From Mesorhizobium sp. M1C.F.Ca.ET.210.01.1.1 (lineage in GTDB: Bacteria; Pseudomonadota; Alphaproteobacteria; Rhizobiales; Rhizobiaceae): 48,973 bases of DNA. This document shows positions 8,204 to 16,460 of this stretch, piece after piece. How positions within the stretch are numbered: position 1 is the stretch's first letter; each line of letters begins with the position of its first letter. The notes under the pieces are model-generated. The model searched no databases, was not told the DNA's origin, and saw only the letters and a program-made list of their open reading frames with translations. The stretch lies in the NCBI RefSeq assembly GCF_004791585.1, contig NZ_SRUU01000037.1, forward strand, positions 1-48,973. Direction: 5' to 3'. A program made the translations under genes and the position numbers.

Positions 8204-9085
8204 ATGCTGAGAGGCTCGCTGACTGCGCTCGTCACACCGTTCGAAAAGAGCGGGCGTTTCGACGAGAAAGCCTTTCGCGCGTTTGTCGAATGGCAGATCG
8301 CCGAGGGCACCAAGGGCCTCGTCCCGGTCGGCACCACCGGTGAGTCGCCGACACTGTCCCATGACGAGCACCGCAATGTCGTCAAGGTCTGCATCGACGT
8401 GGCCAAGGGCAGGGTGCCGGTCGTCGCGGGTGCCGGCTCCAACAACACCGAGGAAGCCGTCGGGCTGGTTCAGTATGCCGAAAAGGCCGGCGCCGATGCG
8501 GCCCTGGTCGTCACGCCCTATTACAACAAGCCGACCCAGGGCGGCCTCTACGAGCATTTCGCCGCCGTCGCCCGGGCGACCAGGCTGCCGATCATCATCT
8601 ACAACATCCCGCCGCGTTCGGTGATCGACATGACACCGGAGACGATGGGCAGGCTTGCCCACGACTTCAAGAACATCGTCGGTGTCAAGGACGCGACCGG
8701 CAAGGTCGAGCGGGTCTCGGAGCAGCGCTTGACCTGCGGCAAGGATTTCATCCAGCTCTCCGGCGAGGATGCCTCGGCACTTGGCTTCAACGCGCATGGC
8801 GGCGTCGGCTGCATCTCGGTGACCTCGAATGTCGCGCCCAGGCTCTGCGCGGAGTTCCAGGAGGCGACCCTTTCGGGCGACAGCGCCAAGGCGCTCGACC
8901 TGCAGGACCGCTTGCTACCGTTGCACAAGGCGATCTTCATCGAACCTGGCCTGTGCGGCGCCAAATACGCGCTGTCGAAGCTGGGCAAGGTCGAGAACGT
9001 GGTGCGCTTGCCGCTGGTGACGATCGAGGCGTCGACCGCCGAAAAGATCGATCAGGCGATGAAGCACGCCGGCTTGATAAATTAG
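8204..9085 (+). CDS. dapA: 4-hydroxy-tetrahydrodipicolinate synthase
   Basis: Condenses pyruvate with aspartate semialdehyde, the first committed step of the diaminopimelate/lysine pathway, in the cytoplasm. The 293-residue TIM barrel has TTGES (44-48), the YYNKPTQGG segment, the proton-relay Tyr133 (IIYNIPPR) and Schiff-base Lys162 (VGVKDATG). I choose ATG 8204 because AAGGAG ends 10 nt before it; a TTG three codons upstream lies too close to that site. It is followed 25 nt later by smpB, probably in one transcript. Supplying DAP links it to the divergent peptidoglycan gene slt. Confidence 0.97.
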   Translation: MLRGSLTALVTPFEKSGRFDEKAFRAFVEWQIAEGTKGLVPVGTTGESPTLSHDEHRNVVKVCIDVAKGRVPVVAGAGSNNTEEAVGLVQYAEKAGADAALVVTPYYNKPTQGGLYEHFAAVARATRLPIIIYNIPPRSVIDMTPETMGRLAHDFKNIVGVKDATGKVERVSEQRLTCGKDFIQLSGEDASALGFNAHGGVGCISVTSNVAPRLCAEFQEATLSGDSAKALDLQDRLLPLHKAIFIEPGLCGAKYALSKLGKVENVVRLPLVTIEASTAEKIDQAMKHAGLIN

Positions 9086-9110
9086 GGATGAGGCGCCACC
9101 TCTCCGCATT

Positions 9111-9590
9111 ATGAATCAAGTCAAGAAAGCCGACCCCAACAACAGGACGGTCGCCGAAAACCGCAAGGCGCGCTTCTCCTACGAGGTGCTCGACACGATC
9201 GAGACCGGCTTGGTGCTGACCGGCACCGAGGTCAAGTCGCTGCGCCAGGGGCAGGCCAACATCCAGGAAAGCTACGCCTCGGCCGAAGGCGGCGAAATCT
9301 GGCTGATCAATTCCTATCTGCCGGAATATCTGCAGGCCAACCGCTTCAACCACGAGCCGCGCCGGCGTCGCAAGTTGCTCGTCAGCAAGCGCGAGATGGC
9401 CAAGCTCTCGCAGAGCGTCGAGCGCGAGGGCATGACGCTGGTGCCGCTGAAAATCTATTTCAACGACCGCGGCCGCGCCAAGCTGCTGCTCGCCATTGCC
9501 CGCGGCAAGAAGCTGCACGACAAGCGTGAGACCGAAAAGCAGCGCGACTGGTCGCGCGAGAAGGGGCGGCTCCTCAAGGAGCGCGGCTAG
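9111..9590 (+). CDS. smpB: SsrA-binding protein SmpB
   Basis: Small basic RNA-binding protein (159 residues) that delivers alanyl-tmRNA to stalled ribosomes for trans-translation. The OB-fold core is recognisable from AENRKARFSYEVL, LTGTEVKSLRQGQANI and PRRRRKLLVSKREM; the C-terminal tail (EKQRDWSREKGRLLKERG) is the segment that folds in the ribosomal decoding site. The dapA-smpB order is conserved in rhizobia and Brucella. The tmRNA gene itself is not in this window. Confidence 0.97.
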   Translation: MNQVKKADPNNRTVAENRKARFSYEVLDTIETGLVLTGTEVKSLRQGQANIQESYASAEGGEIWLINSYLPEYLQANRFNHEPRRRRKLLVSKREMAKLSQSVEREGMTLVPLKIYFNDRGRAKLLLAIARGKKLHDKRETEKQRDWSREKGRLLKERG

Positions 9591-9591
9591 A

Positions 9592-9635
9592 GCAATTCCA
9601 GGGCAAGTGCATAGCGGTTTTCCGTCCGGAATTGC
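9592..9635. repeat. Intergenic palindromic repeat (GCAATTCC...GGAATTGC)
   Basis: Perfect 8-bp terminal arms at 9592-9599 and 9628-9635 enclose a centre with AAGTGcatagCGGTTTTCCG. The centre resembles that of the tandem repeats at 16326 (AAGTGggaacCGGTTTGCGG), suggesting one repeat family. It sits directly after the smpB stop codon and may act as a 3'-end hairpin. Confidence 0.75.
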
Positions 9636-9645
9636 GTACAACAAA

Positions 9646-10416
9646 ATGCCGACAATGGCAGGCGGGCATGGGAACCGAGGCTTGAGGAACCGCTTGATTG
9701 TCCTGGCCCTGGCTTTCGTCTTTCTGGCGCTTGCCATCTGGCCGGAAGGCTTTTTCCGGCCCCGCGCCTTCCCGCCGGATCGCGGCGAATTCCCCATAAG
9801 GGGCATCGATGTTTCGCACCATCAGGGCAAGGTCGACTGGCCGCGCGTCGCGGCCGACGACGTCGCTTTCGCCATGATCAAGGCGACGGAAGGCGGCGAT
9901 TATGTCGATGACGCTTTTGCCGAGAATTTGCGCCAGGCTCGCGCGGCGGGCCTCGCCGTTGGCGCCTATCATTTCTTCACCTTCTGCCGTCCGGGCGCCG
10001 ATCAGGCCAGGAACTTCATCTCGGCGGTACCGACTGGCGGGCAGCTCTTGCCGCCGGTGGTCGACATCGAGTTCCACGGCAATTGTCCGCGGCGTCCTTC
10101 GCCCGCCGAGCTGAACACGGAGCTGCTTGCATTCCTGGGCCCGGTCGAGGCGGCCTACGGCAAACCGGTCATCATCTACATCACCGACGAGATGGCGCCG
10201 ACCTATTCCGCTCATCTGGCGGTTCGCCAGCGCTGGTTGCGCTCCGTGCGCGGGCCGCTCAACGAAGACGACTGGGTCTATTGGCAATATCTCGACACCG
10301 GCCGTGTCGACGGCATCGATGGCGATGTCGACCTGAATGTCCTGAAGGGCGGACCGGCGAGACTCACGGAATTGTTTGCGCCGGCGCCTCAATCCAGCTC
10401 TTCAGCAACGCCGTGA
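9646..10416 (+). CDS. GH25-family lysozyme-like protein, membrane anchored
   Basis: Glycoside hydrolase family 25 (muramidase) protein of 256 residues. One N-terminal transmembrane or uncleaved signal segment (about 16-33, LIVLALAFVFLALAIW) is followed by the GH25 barrel: GIDVSHHQGKVDW, AMIKATEGGDYVDD, VGAYHFFTF, PPVVDIEFHG (the DxE catalytic pair) and WVYWQYLD. It probably acts on peptidoglycan in the periplasm, or anchors there. The start is ATG 9646 or ATG 9655; a longer upstream frame would run through the palindromic repeat and the smpB end. It lies tail-to-tail with the EamA transporter gene. Confidence 0.88.
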   Translation: MPTMAGGHGNRGLRNRLIVLALAFVFLALAIWPEGFFRPRAFPPDRGEFPIRGIDVSHHQGKVDWPRVAADDVAFAMIKATEGGDYVDDAFAENLRQARAAGLAVGAYHFFTFCRPGADQARNFISAVPTGGQLLPPVVDIEFHGNCPRRPSPAELNTELLAFLGPVEAAYGKPVIIYITDEMAPTYSAHLAVRQRWLRSVRGPLNEDDWVYWQYLDTGRVDGIDGDVDLNVLKGGPARLTELFAPAPQSSSSATP

Positions 10417-10437
10417 TCGCCTGGACGGGCTTCGCGG

Positions 10438-11337
10438 TCAGGCGGCTTTGGCCATGGGTTTGGCCAAAGCCGACAATGCCATGCCTGCCGCCATGATTGC
10501 GATAGCAGCGAGCTGGATGCCTGTCGGCGTTTCATTGAGCACCGCCATGCCGATGATGACGGTCACCATCGGCACGCAGGGCATGAACAGCGACGCTGTC
10601 TGCGATCCCAACTGCCGGACGATAAAGGTGTAGAGAAACATGGCAGCCGCGCCTGCCAGAAATCCTTGAATGACGATCTGGCTGGCGATTTCGGCGGCCG
10701 GCGCCGCATGAAGGCCGGTCGGCGCAAACAGATAGACCAGCGGCAGCGGCAGGCATGACAGAAGCACGACGCTGCCCGTCGCCGTCACCGGATCGACGTG
10801 CCATCGCCGCACGAGCACGGCGTAGCTGGCAAACATTGCACCCGATCCGACGAAGAAGAGGTCGCCGAAGAAAAGGTCCGTCATGCCGGCGCCTGCATGC
10901 GTTGGCGAGATGAACAGCACCAGGCCCGTGATGATCGCGACGACGCCGATGGTTCGCTGACGCGAGGCTCTGTCGGCAGCGGCGAACTGCGACAGAAGGT
11001 ACGAGAAGAAGACGATCGACGCCGGACAGAGCGCCGCGCCATGTGCGGCCGGCGCATAGGTCAGCCCCCAGTTGATGATGATCGGATATGGCAATCCGGC
11101 CAAGGCCGCCAGCGCCAGGGCGCGCTTCCAGCCCAACGTCTGCATTGCCGCCATGCCGCTTCGACAGGAAACCGGCAGCAGGATCATTCCGGCGCCGGCA
11201 AAACGCAGGGTTGCCAAGTCGGTTGACGTCAGATGTTCCCTGAGACTGAAGCGAGCGGCCACAAATTGCACGGCGTAGATGCCGATCATGGCCAAGCCGG
11301 CGATGATCGCCAGCCTCGTATTGCGGTCCTGTGGCAC
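10438..11337 (-). CDS. EamA/DMT-family transporter
   Basis: Inner-membrane protein of the drug/metabolite transporter superfamily, about 299 residues with ten predicted transmembrane helices in two EamA repeats; it likely exports a small metabolite or amino acid. I start it at GTG 11337 (VPQDRNTRLAIIAGL), just before the first helix and preceded by TAGGAAA; further upstream codons in the same frame would run into the divergent regulator gene. It is divergent from an Lrp/AsnC regulator, a common arrangement for amino-acid exporters, so the regulator probably controls it. Substrate unknown. Confidence 0.85.
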   Translation of the reverse strand: MPQDRNTRLAIIAGLAMIGIYAVQFVAARFSLREHLTSTDLATLRFAGAGMILLPVSCRSGMAAMQTLGWKRALALAALAGLPYPIIINWGLTYAPAAHGAALCPASIVFFSYLLSQFAAADRASRQRTIGVVAIITGLVLFISPTHAGAGMTDLFFGDLFFVGSGAMFASYAVLVRRWHVDPVTATGSVVLLSCLPLPLVYLFAPTGLHAAPAAEIASQIVIQGFLAGAAAMFLYTFIVRQLGSQTASLFMPCVPMVTVIIGMAVLNETPTGIQLAAIAIMAAGMALSALAKPMAKAA

Positions 11338-11470
11338 TTTCCTACCCGCCCGTCGTTCTCGCTGGACGAGGGAAACTGCCTCGGCCTCGCTTGGTAAAGC
11401 ACAGGCTATTGGGGAAAAATCCGTGACAAAATACGCTGTTTTCGCAATATTCAAGTGAAATTGACTAAGA
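11338..11470. promoter_or_regulatory. Divergent control region, EamA exporter / Lrp regulator
   Basis: 133 bases with an A/T-rich patch at about 11410-11465 (AAAAATCCGTGACAAAATACG ... TTTTCGCAATATTCAAGTGAAA) in otherwise GC-rich DNA. Lrp-type regulators usually bind such A/T-rich, weakly palindromic sequence. No exact operator can be drawn by eye. Confidence 0.4.
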
Positions 11471-11959
11471 ATGGGCATTCCCGGCGTGAATTCTGAAGAG
11501 GGCGATCTCGACAATATCGACCGCAGCCTTCTTCGGCTGCTGCAGGAGGACGGGCGTCGCACGACCCTCGATCTCGCTGCCCGGGTAGGCCTGTCGCCGA
11601 CCGGCGCCAGTCAGCGGGTGAAGCGTCTGTTTCGTGAGGGCTTCATCACCGCGGTCAGGGCCGTGCTCGATCCGCGAAAGATCGGCCACGGCACCCTTGT
11701 GTTCATCGAGGTGCGGCTCGATCACACAGCACCGCATATTTTCGATCGCTTTGCCGAGGCAGTGATCAAGGCGCCCGAAGTTCTGGAATGCCACATGGTC
11801 GTCGGCGGCTTCGACTATCTGGTGAAGGCCCGCATCGCGGAAATGGGCGCCTATCAGGATTTTCTGACGCGGGTCATCCTGCCGCTGCCGGGGGTGAAGG
11901 AGACGCACACCTATGCTTCGATCGGCGACGTAAAGCCTCATGCGTTGTTGCCGGTATGA
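11471..11959 (+). CDS. Lrp/AsnC-family transcriptional regulator
   Basis: 162-residue regulator with an N-terminal winged helix-turn-helix (about 14-62: NIDRSLLRLLQEDGRRT, DLAARVGLSPTGASQRVKRL) and a C-terminal RAM/AsnC ligand-binding and oligomerisation domain (about 75-150, including VLECHMVVGGFDYLVKA and LPGVKETHTYASI). Proteins of this family sense amino acids or related metabolites. Its divergent partner is an EamA exporter, the likely target. ATG at 11471 is the only good start. Confidence 0.93.
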   Translation: MGIPGVNSEEGDLDNIDRSLLRLLQEDGRRTTLDLAARVGLSPTGASQRVKRLFREGFITAVRAVLDPRKIGHGTLVFIEVRLDHTAPHIFDRFAEAVIKAPEVLECHMVVGGFDYLVKARIAEMGAYQDFLTRVILPLPGVKETHTYASIGDVKPHALLPV

Positions 11960-11977
11960 AGCCAGCCGGCCGTCTTG

Positions 11978-12649
11978 TCAGCCTTGCAGGAACGCGGCGA
12001 TTTCCTTGAAGACGTTGACGAACATCTCTTCCGTCAGCACACCGGTGTTGGTGTTGTAGCGAGAGCAGTGATAGCTGGAAAACAGTGTGATGCCGCCGGC
12101 CTCCTGCCGTCCGCCATGGCGGAACGGAAGGGCGGCGACGCGTCCGCCCAGCGCCCGCACCGTCGACTGGTGCGCGATCGAGCCCAGCGTCAGGATGGCG
12201 CGCAAATTGGCAAAGCGCGCGATGGTCGGCTTGAGGAAGGAGCGGCAGGTGGCGATCTCGGCGCCGACCGGTTTGTTCTCCGGGGGCACGCAGCGCACCG
12301 CATTGGTGATCGCGGTGCCGACGAGTTCCAGCCCGTCATCGGGCCTCGCCTTGAATTCCCCGCGCGCCAGGCCCTGGGCGATCAGCGTGCCGTAGAGCAG
12401 GTCGCCGGCATAGTCGCCGGTGAAGGGACGCCCGGTGCGGTTGGCGCCGCGCAGGCCGGGCGCCAGCCCGACGATCAAAAGCTTGACCGAGCCCTCGCCC
12501 TCCGGCGGCAGGAAGGTCGGCACCGGCGCATTGAACCAGCCCGGCTCGCGCTCACGCCAGCTTGCGATGAAGTCATGCAGCCGCGGACAGAGCGGACAGT
12601 CGCGATCTGGCTCGGGTGGGGACGCGGCGCTCAAGGCCGCCGCTCTCAA
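11978..12649 (-). CDS. Uracil-DNA glycosylase, family 5 (UDGb-like)
   Basis: DNA repair enzyme that removes uracil and other deaminated bases. The family-5 pattern is clear: GLAPGLRGANRTGRPFTGD (motif A region), TAITNAVRCVPPENKP, LTLGSIAHQ, and the motif SSYHCSRYNTNTGVLT; cysteines in CPLCPRL, NAVRCVP and ATCRSF fit an Fe-S cluster. The start appears to be TTG at 12649, overlapping the TGA of the upstream NYN gene (TATTGA), with GAGG 7-10 nt before it; translational coupling is likely. The SYHCS position is often SYHPS in relatives. Downstream, the Lrp gene converges on it. Confidence 0.87.
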   Translation of the reverse strand: MRAAALSAASPPEPDRDCPLCPRLHDFIASWREREPGWFNAPVPTFLPPEGEGSVKLLIVGLAPGLRGANRTGRPFTGDYAGDLLYGTLIAQGLARGEFKARPDDGLELVGTAITNAVRCVPPENKPVGAEIATCRSFLKPTIARFANLRAILTLGSIAHQSTVRALGGRVAALPFRHGGRQEAGGITLFSSYHCSRYNTNTGVLTEEMFVNVFKEIAAFLQG

Positions 12650-13227
12650 TAATCGTCCTCGTCGACTTCGGCAGGCTCGGGCCGGCGGACCGGACGCTCG
12701 GATGGATCGCGGCCCACCTCGTTCTTCAACGTCATCAGGTCGATGAAGTGATCGGCCTGGCGGCGCAGGTCGTCCGAGATCATCGGCGGCTGCGAGGCCA
12801 TCGTCGAGATGATCGACACCTTGCGGCCGCGCCGCTGCAGCGCCTCGACCAGCGTGCGGAAGTCGCCGTCGCCGGAGAAGATGACATAGTGGTCGACGAC
12901 ATCGGCGAGCTCCAGCGCATCGACGGTCAACTCGATATCCATGTTGCCCTTGATCTTGCGCCGGCCGGTCGAGTCGGTGAACTCCTTGGCGGGCTTGGTC
13001 ACCACCTTGAAGCCGTTGTAGTCGAGCCAGTCGATCAGCGGCCGGATCGAGGAATATTCCTGATCCTCGACCAGCGCGGTGTAGTAGTAGGCCCTGAGCA
13101 GGTAGCCGCGCTTCTGGAAGCTCGAAAGCAGCTTGCGGTAGTCAATGTCGAAGCCCAGCGCCCGCGAGGTGGCGTAGAGATTGGCGCCGTCGATGAAAAG
13201 AGCGATCTTTTCACGGGGATCGAACAT
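12646..13227 (-). CDS. NYN-domain protein (LabA/DUF88 family)
   Basis: 193-residue PIN-like NYN-domain protein, a family of putative metal-dependent ribonucleases. Acidic active-site positions are visible in ALFIDGANLY (N-terminal D), the IKGNMDIELTVDAL segment and VIFSGDGDFRTLVEAL. The C-terminal tail is acidic (EPAEVDEDDY). I use ATG 13227; a TTG 12 codons upstream is less likely. It is directly upstream of, and overlapping, the UDG gene, and divergent from rpoZ. This neighbourhood is conserved in related rhizobia. The RNA target is unknown. Confidence 0.85.
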   Translation of the reverse strand: MFDPREKIALFIDGANLYATSRALGFDIDYRKLLSSFQKRGYLLRAYYYTALVEDQEYSSIRPLIDWLDYNGFKVVTKPAKEFTDSTGRRKIKGNMDIELTVDALELADVVDHYVIFSGDGDFRTLVEALQRRGRKVSIISTMASQPPMISDDLRRQADHFIDLMTLKNEVGRDPSERPVRRPEPAEVDEDDY

Positions 13228-13521
13228 TGAAAAAAACCCCTTTCGAAAATTGCTGTCGTCCAAAATGCGCGTGACGGGCCGGGCCGAAAATGGTCCCTCT
13301 TTGTCGTCTCCTTCGAGATAGCGCCAGATTTATGGATATCCAAGGGCGTGGGGGCGGATTGCAAGCAATTGTGATCGGCACTATGCGAGTGGCAGGGCAA
13401 TGTCGGGTTGTTGAGCCGGGCAAGCTTTGGCCGCTGGCGCCATAAAGCTTGTATTTCGGCGGCGTCCTTGTTATGGAGCCCGCCAGTTTTCCATCAAATC
13501 CACGCATGAAAGGGGCAGTCC
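13228..13521. other. Divergent promoter region, NYN gene / rpoZ
   Basis: 294 bases between start codons. The rpoZ start has the ribosome binding site GAAAGGGGCAG (13507-13517). I see no hairpin or repeat of note and cannot assign promoters. Confidence 0.45.
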
Positions 13522-13926
13522 ATGGCCCGCGTAACCGTTGAAGATTGCATCGACAAGGTCGATAACCGTTTCGAGCTCGTGCTGCTCGCCGGCCACCGCG
13601 CCCGCCAGATCAGCCAGGGCGCGCAGATCACCGTTCCCCGCGACAACGACAAGAACCCGGTCATCGCGCTGCGCGAGATCGCCGAGGAGACGCTGTCGCC
13701 GGACGACCTCAAGGAAGACCTGATCCACTCGCTGCAGAAGCATGTCGAGGTCGACGAGCCAGAGGCCGACGGCGAGGCTATCGCCGACCAGACGACCGGC
13801 GCCGCCACCGCTGCCGCAGACACGGACGACGCCGAGGAGAACATCGCCTTCGACCGCATGAGCGAGGAAGATCTGCTCGCCGGCATCGAGGGCCTGGTGC
13901 CGCCGGAAAAGAGCGACGATTACTAA
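13522..13926 (+). CDS. rpoZ: RNA polymerase omega subunit
   Basis: Omega subunit, 134 residues, which helps fold and hold beta-prime in RNA polymerase and contributes to a ppGpp-binding site in proteobacteria. The conserved N-terminal half is MARVTVEDCIDKV, RFELVLLAGHRARQISQGA and NPVIALREIAEETL; the C-terminal acidic extension (about 75-134) is usual in alphaproteobacteria. It is followed by a strong hairpin and then rsh, the same rpoZ-relA/spoT pairing seen widely in proteobacteria. Confidence 0.97.
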   Translation: MARVTVEDCIDKVDNRFELVLLAGHRARQISQGAQITVPRDNDKNPVIALREIAEETLSPDDLKEDLIHSLQKHVEVDEPEADGEAIADQTTGAATAAADTDDAEENIAFDRMSEEDLLAGIEGLVPPEKSDDY

Positions 13927-13979
13927 GAGCTTTTGACAATTCCACTCAGCCCGGTCTCTGAGTGGAATCTGAAAAGCTC
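13927..13979 (+). terminator. Long hairpin after rpoZ (terminator or repeat)
   Basis: Right at the rpoZ stop codon: outer arms GAGCTTTT/AAAAGCTC, inner arms ATTCCACTCAG/CTGAGTGGAAT with a CCCGGTCT loop, and a small internal mismatch between them. The stem totals 19 bp. There is no downstream T tract on the plus strand, so it may be a transcript-end-protecting hairpin or a dispersed rhizobial repeat rather than a classical terminator. Confidence 0.65.
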
Positions 13980-14042
13980 CAGAGGTCGCCTGGATCAAGC
14001 ATCCGGCACTTCCGTATCGTCAGTTTCGTGGCTATCTATGGC

Positions 14043-14068
14043 ATGCGCCGCAAGCAACTGCGGCGCAT
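14043..14068. promoter_or_regulatory. Perfect hairpin in the rsh leader
   Basis: ATGCGCCGCA (14043-14052) and TGCGGCGCAT (14059-14068) pair perfectly around a 6-nt loop, ending 30 nt before the rsh start codon. It could influence rsh expression (mRNA structure or protein binding); function unproven. Confidence 0.5.
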
Positions 14069-14098
14069 GATTCATTTCTGCACCGCGAGATCCCGCCC

Positions 14099-16327
14099 AT
14101 GATGCGTCAGTATGAGCTTGTCGAGCGCGTGCAGCGCTACAAGCCTGACGTCAACGAGGCGCTGCTCAACAAGGCCTATGTCTACGCCATGCAGAAGCAT
14201 GGCCACCAGAAGCGCGCCTCGGGCGATCCCTATTTCTCGCACCCGCTCGAAGTCGCCGCCATCCTTACCGAGATGCATATGGACGAGGCGACCATCGCGG
14301 TTGCCCTTTTGCACGACACGATCGAGGACACGACCGCGACCCGGGCCGAGATCGACGAGCTGTTCGGGCCCGAAATGGGCAAGCTGGTCGAGGGCCTGAC
14401 CAAGTTGAAGAAGCTCGACCTCGTCTCCAAGAAGGCCGAGCAGGCCGAGAACCTGCGCAAGCTGCTGCTCGCGATCTCCGAGGACATCCGCGTTCTCCTG
14501 GTCAAGCTCGCCGACCGCCTGCACAACATGCGCACGCTCGACCATATGCCCGAGTCCAAGCGCCTGCGCATCGCCGAGGAGACGATGGACATCTATGCGC
14601 CGCTCGCCGGCCGCATGGGCATGCAGGGCATGCGCGAGGAATTGGAAGAGATCGCCTTCCGCTACATCAATCCGGAAGCCTATCGCGCCGTCACCGCGCG
14701 GCTGGCCGAAATCTTCGAGCGCAACAAGGGTGTGCTGGGCGAGATCGAGAAGGCGCTGTCCGGCCTGTTCGAAAAGCATGCGATCAAGGCCAGCGTCAAA
14801 AGCCGGCAGAAGAAGCCGTGGTCGGTGTTCCGCAAGATGGAGGCCAAGGCGCTCTCCTTCGAGCAGCTCTCCGACATCTTCGGCTTCCGTGTCGTCGTCG
14901 ATACGGTCGAGGATTGCTACCGCGCGCTTGGCGCCATCCACACCACCTGGTCGATGGTGCCTGGCCGCTTCAAGGACTACATCTCGACGCCGAAGCAGAA
15001 CGACTACCGCTCGATCCACACCACCATCGTCGGTCCGTCGCGCCAGCGCGTCGAACTGCAGATCCGCACCCGCGAGATGAACAAGATCGCCGAATACGGC
15101 GTCGCCGCGCATTCGATCTACAAGGACACGGGCGGCAAGGCGAATGGCGCCGCGCACGCGATCTCCAAGGAGACCAACGCCTATGCCTGGCTACGCCGCA
15201 CCATCGAGCAGCTGGCCGAGGGCGACAACCCCGAGGATTTCCTGGAAAACACCAAGCTGGAGCTGTTCCAGGACCAGGTGTTCTGCTTTACGCCCAAGGG
15301 CATGCTGATCGCGCTGCCGCGCGGCGCCACCCCGATCGACTTTGCCTATGCCGTCCACACCGATGTCGGCGACACCTGCGTCGGCGCCAAGGTCAACGGC
15401 CGCATCATGCCGCTGATGACGGAACTGAAGAACGGCGACGAGGTCGAGATCATCCGTTCGAAGGCGCAGGTGCCGCCGGCCGCCTGGGAATCGGTCGTCG
15501 TCACCGGCAAGGCGCGCGCCGCCATCCGCCGCGCCACCAAGAACGCCATCCGCAAGCAATATTCCGGGCTCGGCGCCCGCATCCTGGAACGCGCTTTCGA
15601 GCGCGCCGGCAAGAGCTTTGCCAAGGAGAACCTGAAGCCGGTGCTGCACCGGCTGGCGCGCAAGGACATCGAGGACGTGCTGGCCTCCGTTGGACGCGGC
15701 GAGCTCGCATCGACCGACGTCATGAAGGCGGTCTTCCCCGACTACAAGGACGAGCGCGTCACTGTCGCGGCGGCCAAGCAGCGCGAGGAGGGCTGGTCGA
15801 AGATCCGCAACGCCGCCGGCATGCTGTTCCAGATGCCCGGCCGCGCCGCGCGCAAGGACAAGGACCAGCAGCGCGACGGCGCTGTGCCGATCCGCGGCGT
15901 AGGCGGCGACCTGCCGGTGCGCTTCGCGCCGGAAGGGGCGGTGCCCGGAGATCGCATCGTCGGCATCATCCAGCCGGGGACCGGCATCACCATCTATCCG
16001 ATCCAGTCGCCGGCACTGCAGGCGTTCGACGACCAGCCCGAGCGCTGGATCGACGTGCGCTGGGACATCGACGAGAGCACCAAGGAGCGCTTCCCGGCGC
16101 GCATTTCGGTCACCGCCATCAATGCGCCCGGTTCGTTGGCAGACATCGCCCAGGTCGTTGCGTCCAACGACGCCAACATCCACACGCTGTCGATGGTGCG
16201 CACCGCGCCCGATTTCACCGAGATGCTGATCGACCTCGAAGTCTGGGACCTGAAGCACCTCAACCGGCTGCTCTCGCAGCTCAAGGACAATTCGAGCGTC
16301 AGCGATGCGCGGCGCGTCAATGGTTGA
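14099..16327 (+). CDS. rsh: Bifunctional (p)ppGpp synthetase/hydrolase Rsh
   Basis: Stringent-response enzyme, 742 residues, that makes and degrades (p)ppGpp. Domain order: HD hydrolase (about 25-180; HGHQKR, SHPLEVA with His48, HDTIED 72-77, ADRLHNMRTL), synthetase (about 235-350; SVFRKMEAK, FGFRVVVDTVEDCYRALG, DYRSIHTTIVGPS, QIRTREM), TGS (about 385-450), and ACT at the C-terminus (about 660-735). Intact HD residues and synthetase motifs support both activities, as expected for the single long RSH of rhizobia. The start is ATG 14099 or the adjacent ATG 14102. The stop codon overlaps the first of two tandem palindromic repeats. Rsh governs stationary-phase and symbiosis traits in rhizobia. 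Confidence 0.97.
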   Translation: MMRQYELVERVQRYKPDVNEALLNKAYVYAMQKHGHQKRASGDPYFSHPLEVAAILTEMHMDEATIAVALLHDTIEDTTATRAEIDELFGPEMGKLVEGLTKLKKLDLVSKKAEQAENLRKLLLAISEDIRVLLVKLADRLHNMRTLDHMPESKRLRIAEETMDIYAPLAGRMGMQGMREELEEIAFRYINPEAYRAVTARLAEIFERNKGVLGEIEKALSGLFEKHAIKASVKSRQKKPWSVFRKMEAKALSFEQLSDIFGFRVVVDTVEDCYRALGAIHTTWSMVPGRFKDYISTPKQNDYRSIHTTIVGPSRQRVELQIRTREMNKIAEYGVAAHSIYKDTGGKANGAAHAISKETNAYAWLRRTIEQLAEGDNPEDFLENTKLELFQDQVFCFTPKGMLIALPRGATPIDFAYAVHTDVGDTCVGAKVNGRIMPLMTELKNGDEVEIIRSKAQVPPAAWESVVVTGKARAAIRRATKNAIRKQYSGLGARILERAFERAGKSFAKENLKPVLHRLARKDIEDVLASVGRGELASTDVMKAVFPDYKDERVTVAAAKQREEGWSKIRNAAGMLFQMPGRAARKDKDQQRDGAVPIRGVGGDLPVRFAPEGAVPGDRIVGIIQPGTGITIYPIQSPALQAFDDQPERWIDVRWDIDESTKERFPARISVTAINAPGSLADIAQVVASNDANIHTLSMVRTAPDFTEMLIDLEVWDLKHLNRLLSQLKDNSSVSDARRVNG

Positions 16328-16443
16328 CCATGATCCCGCAAAGTGGGAACCGGTTTGCGGGCAAGATCATGGTCTGAAGGAACAAGACCATGATCCCGCA
16401 AAGTGGGAACCGGTTTGCGGATAAGATCATGGTCCGAAGGAAG
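16326..16443. repeat. Two tandem 60-nt palindromic repeats
   Basis: Units begin at 16326 and 16386, exactly 60 nt apart, and differ at only a few positions. Each is a long hairpin: outer arms GACCATGATC/GATCATGGTC and inner arms CCGCAAA/TTTGCGG around GTGGGAACCGG. The first unit starts inside the rsh stop codon and the second ends 18 nt before pyrE. They resemble dispersed rhizobial intergenic palindromes (RIME-like). Confidence 0.88.
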
Positions 16444-16460
16444 AACTGGGACAGGTAGAA

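Noticed and set aside
14818..16377. 519-codon frame overlapping rsh on the same strand
   Set aside because: Arg/His/Gly-rich translation without recognisable domains; rsh in the other frame is fully conserved.
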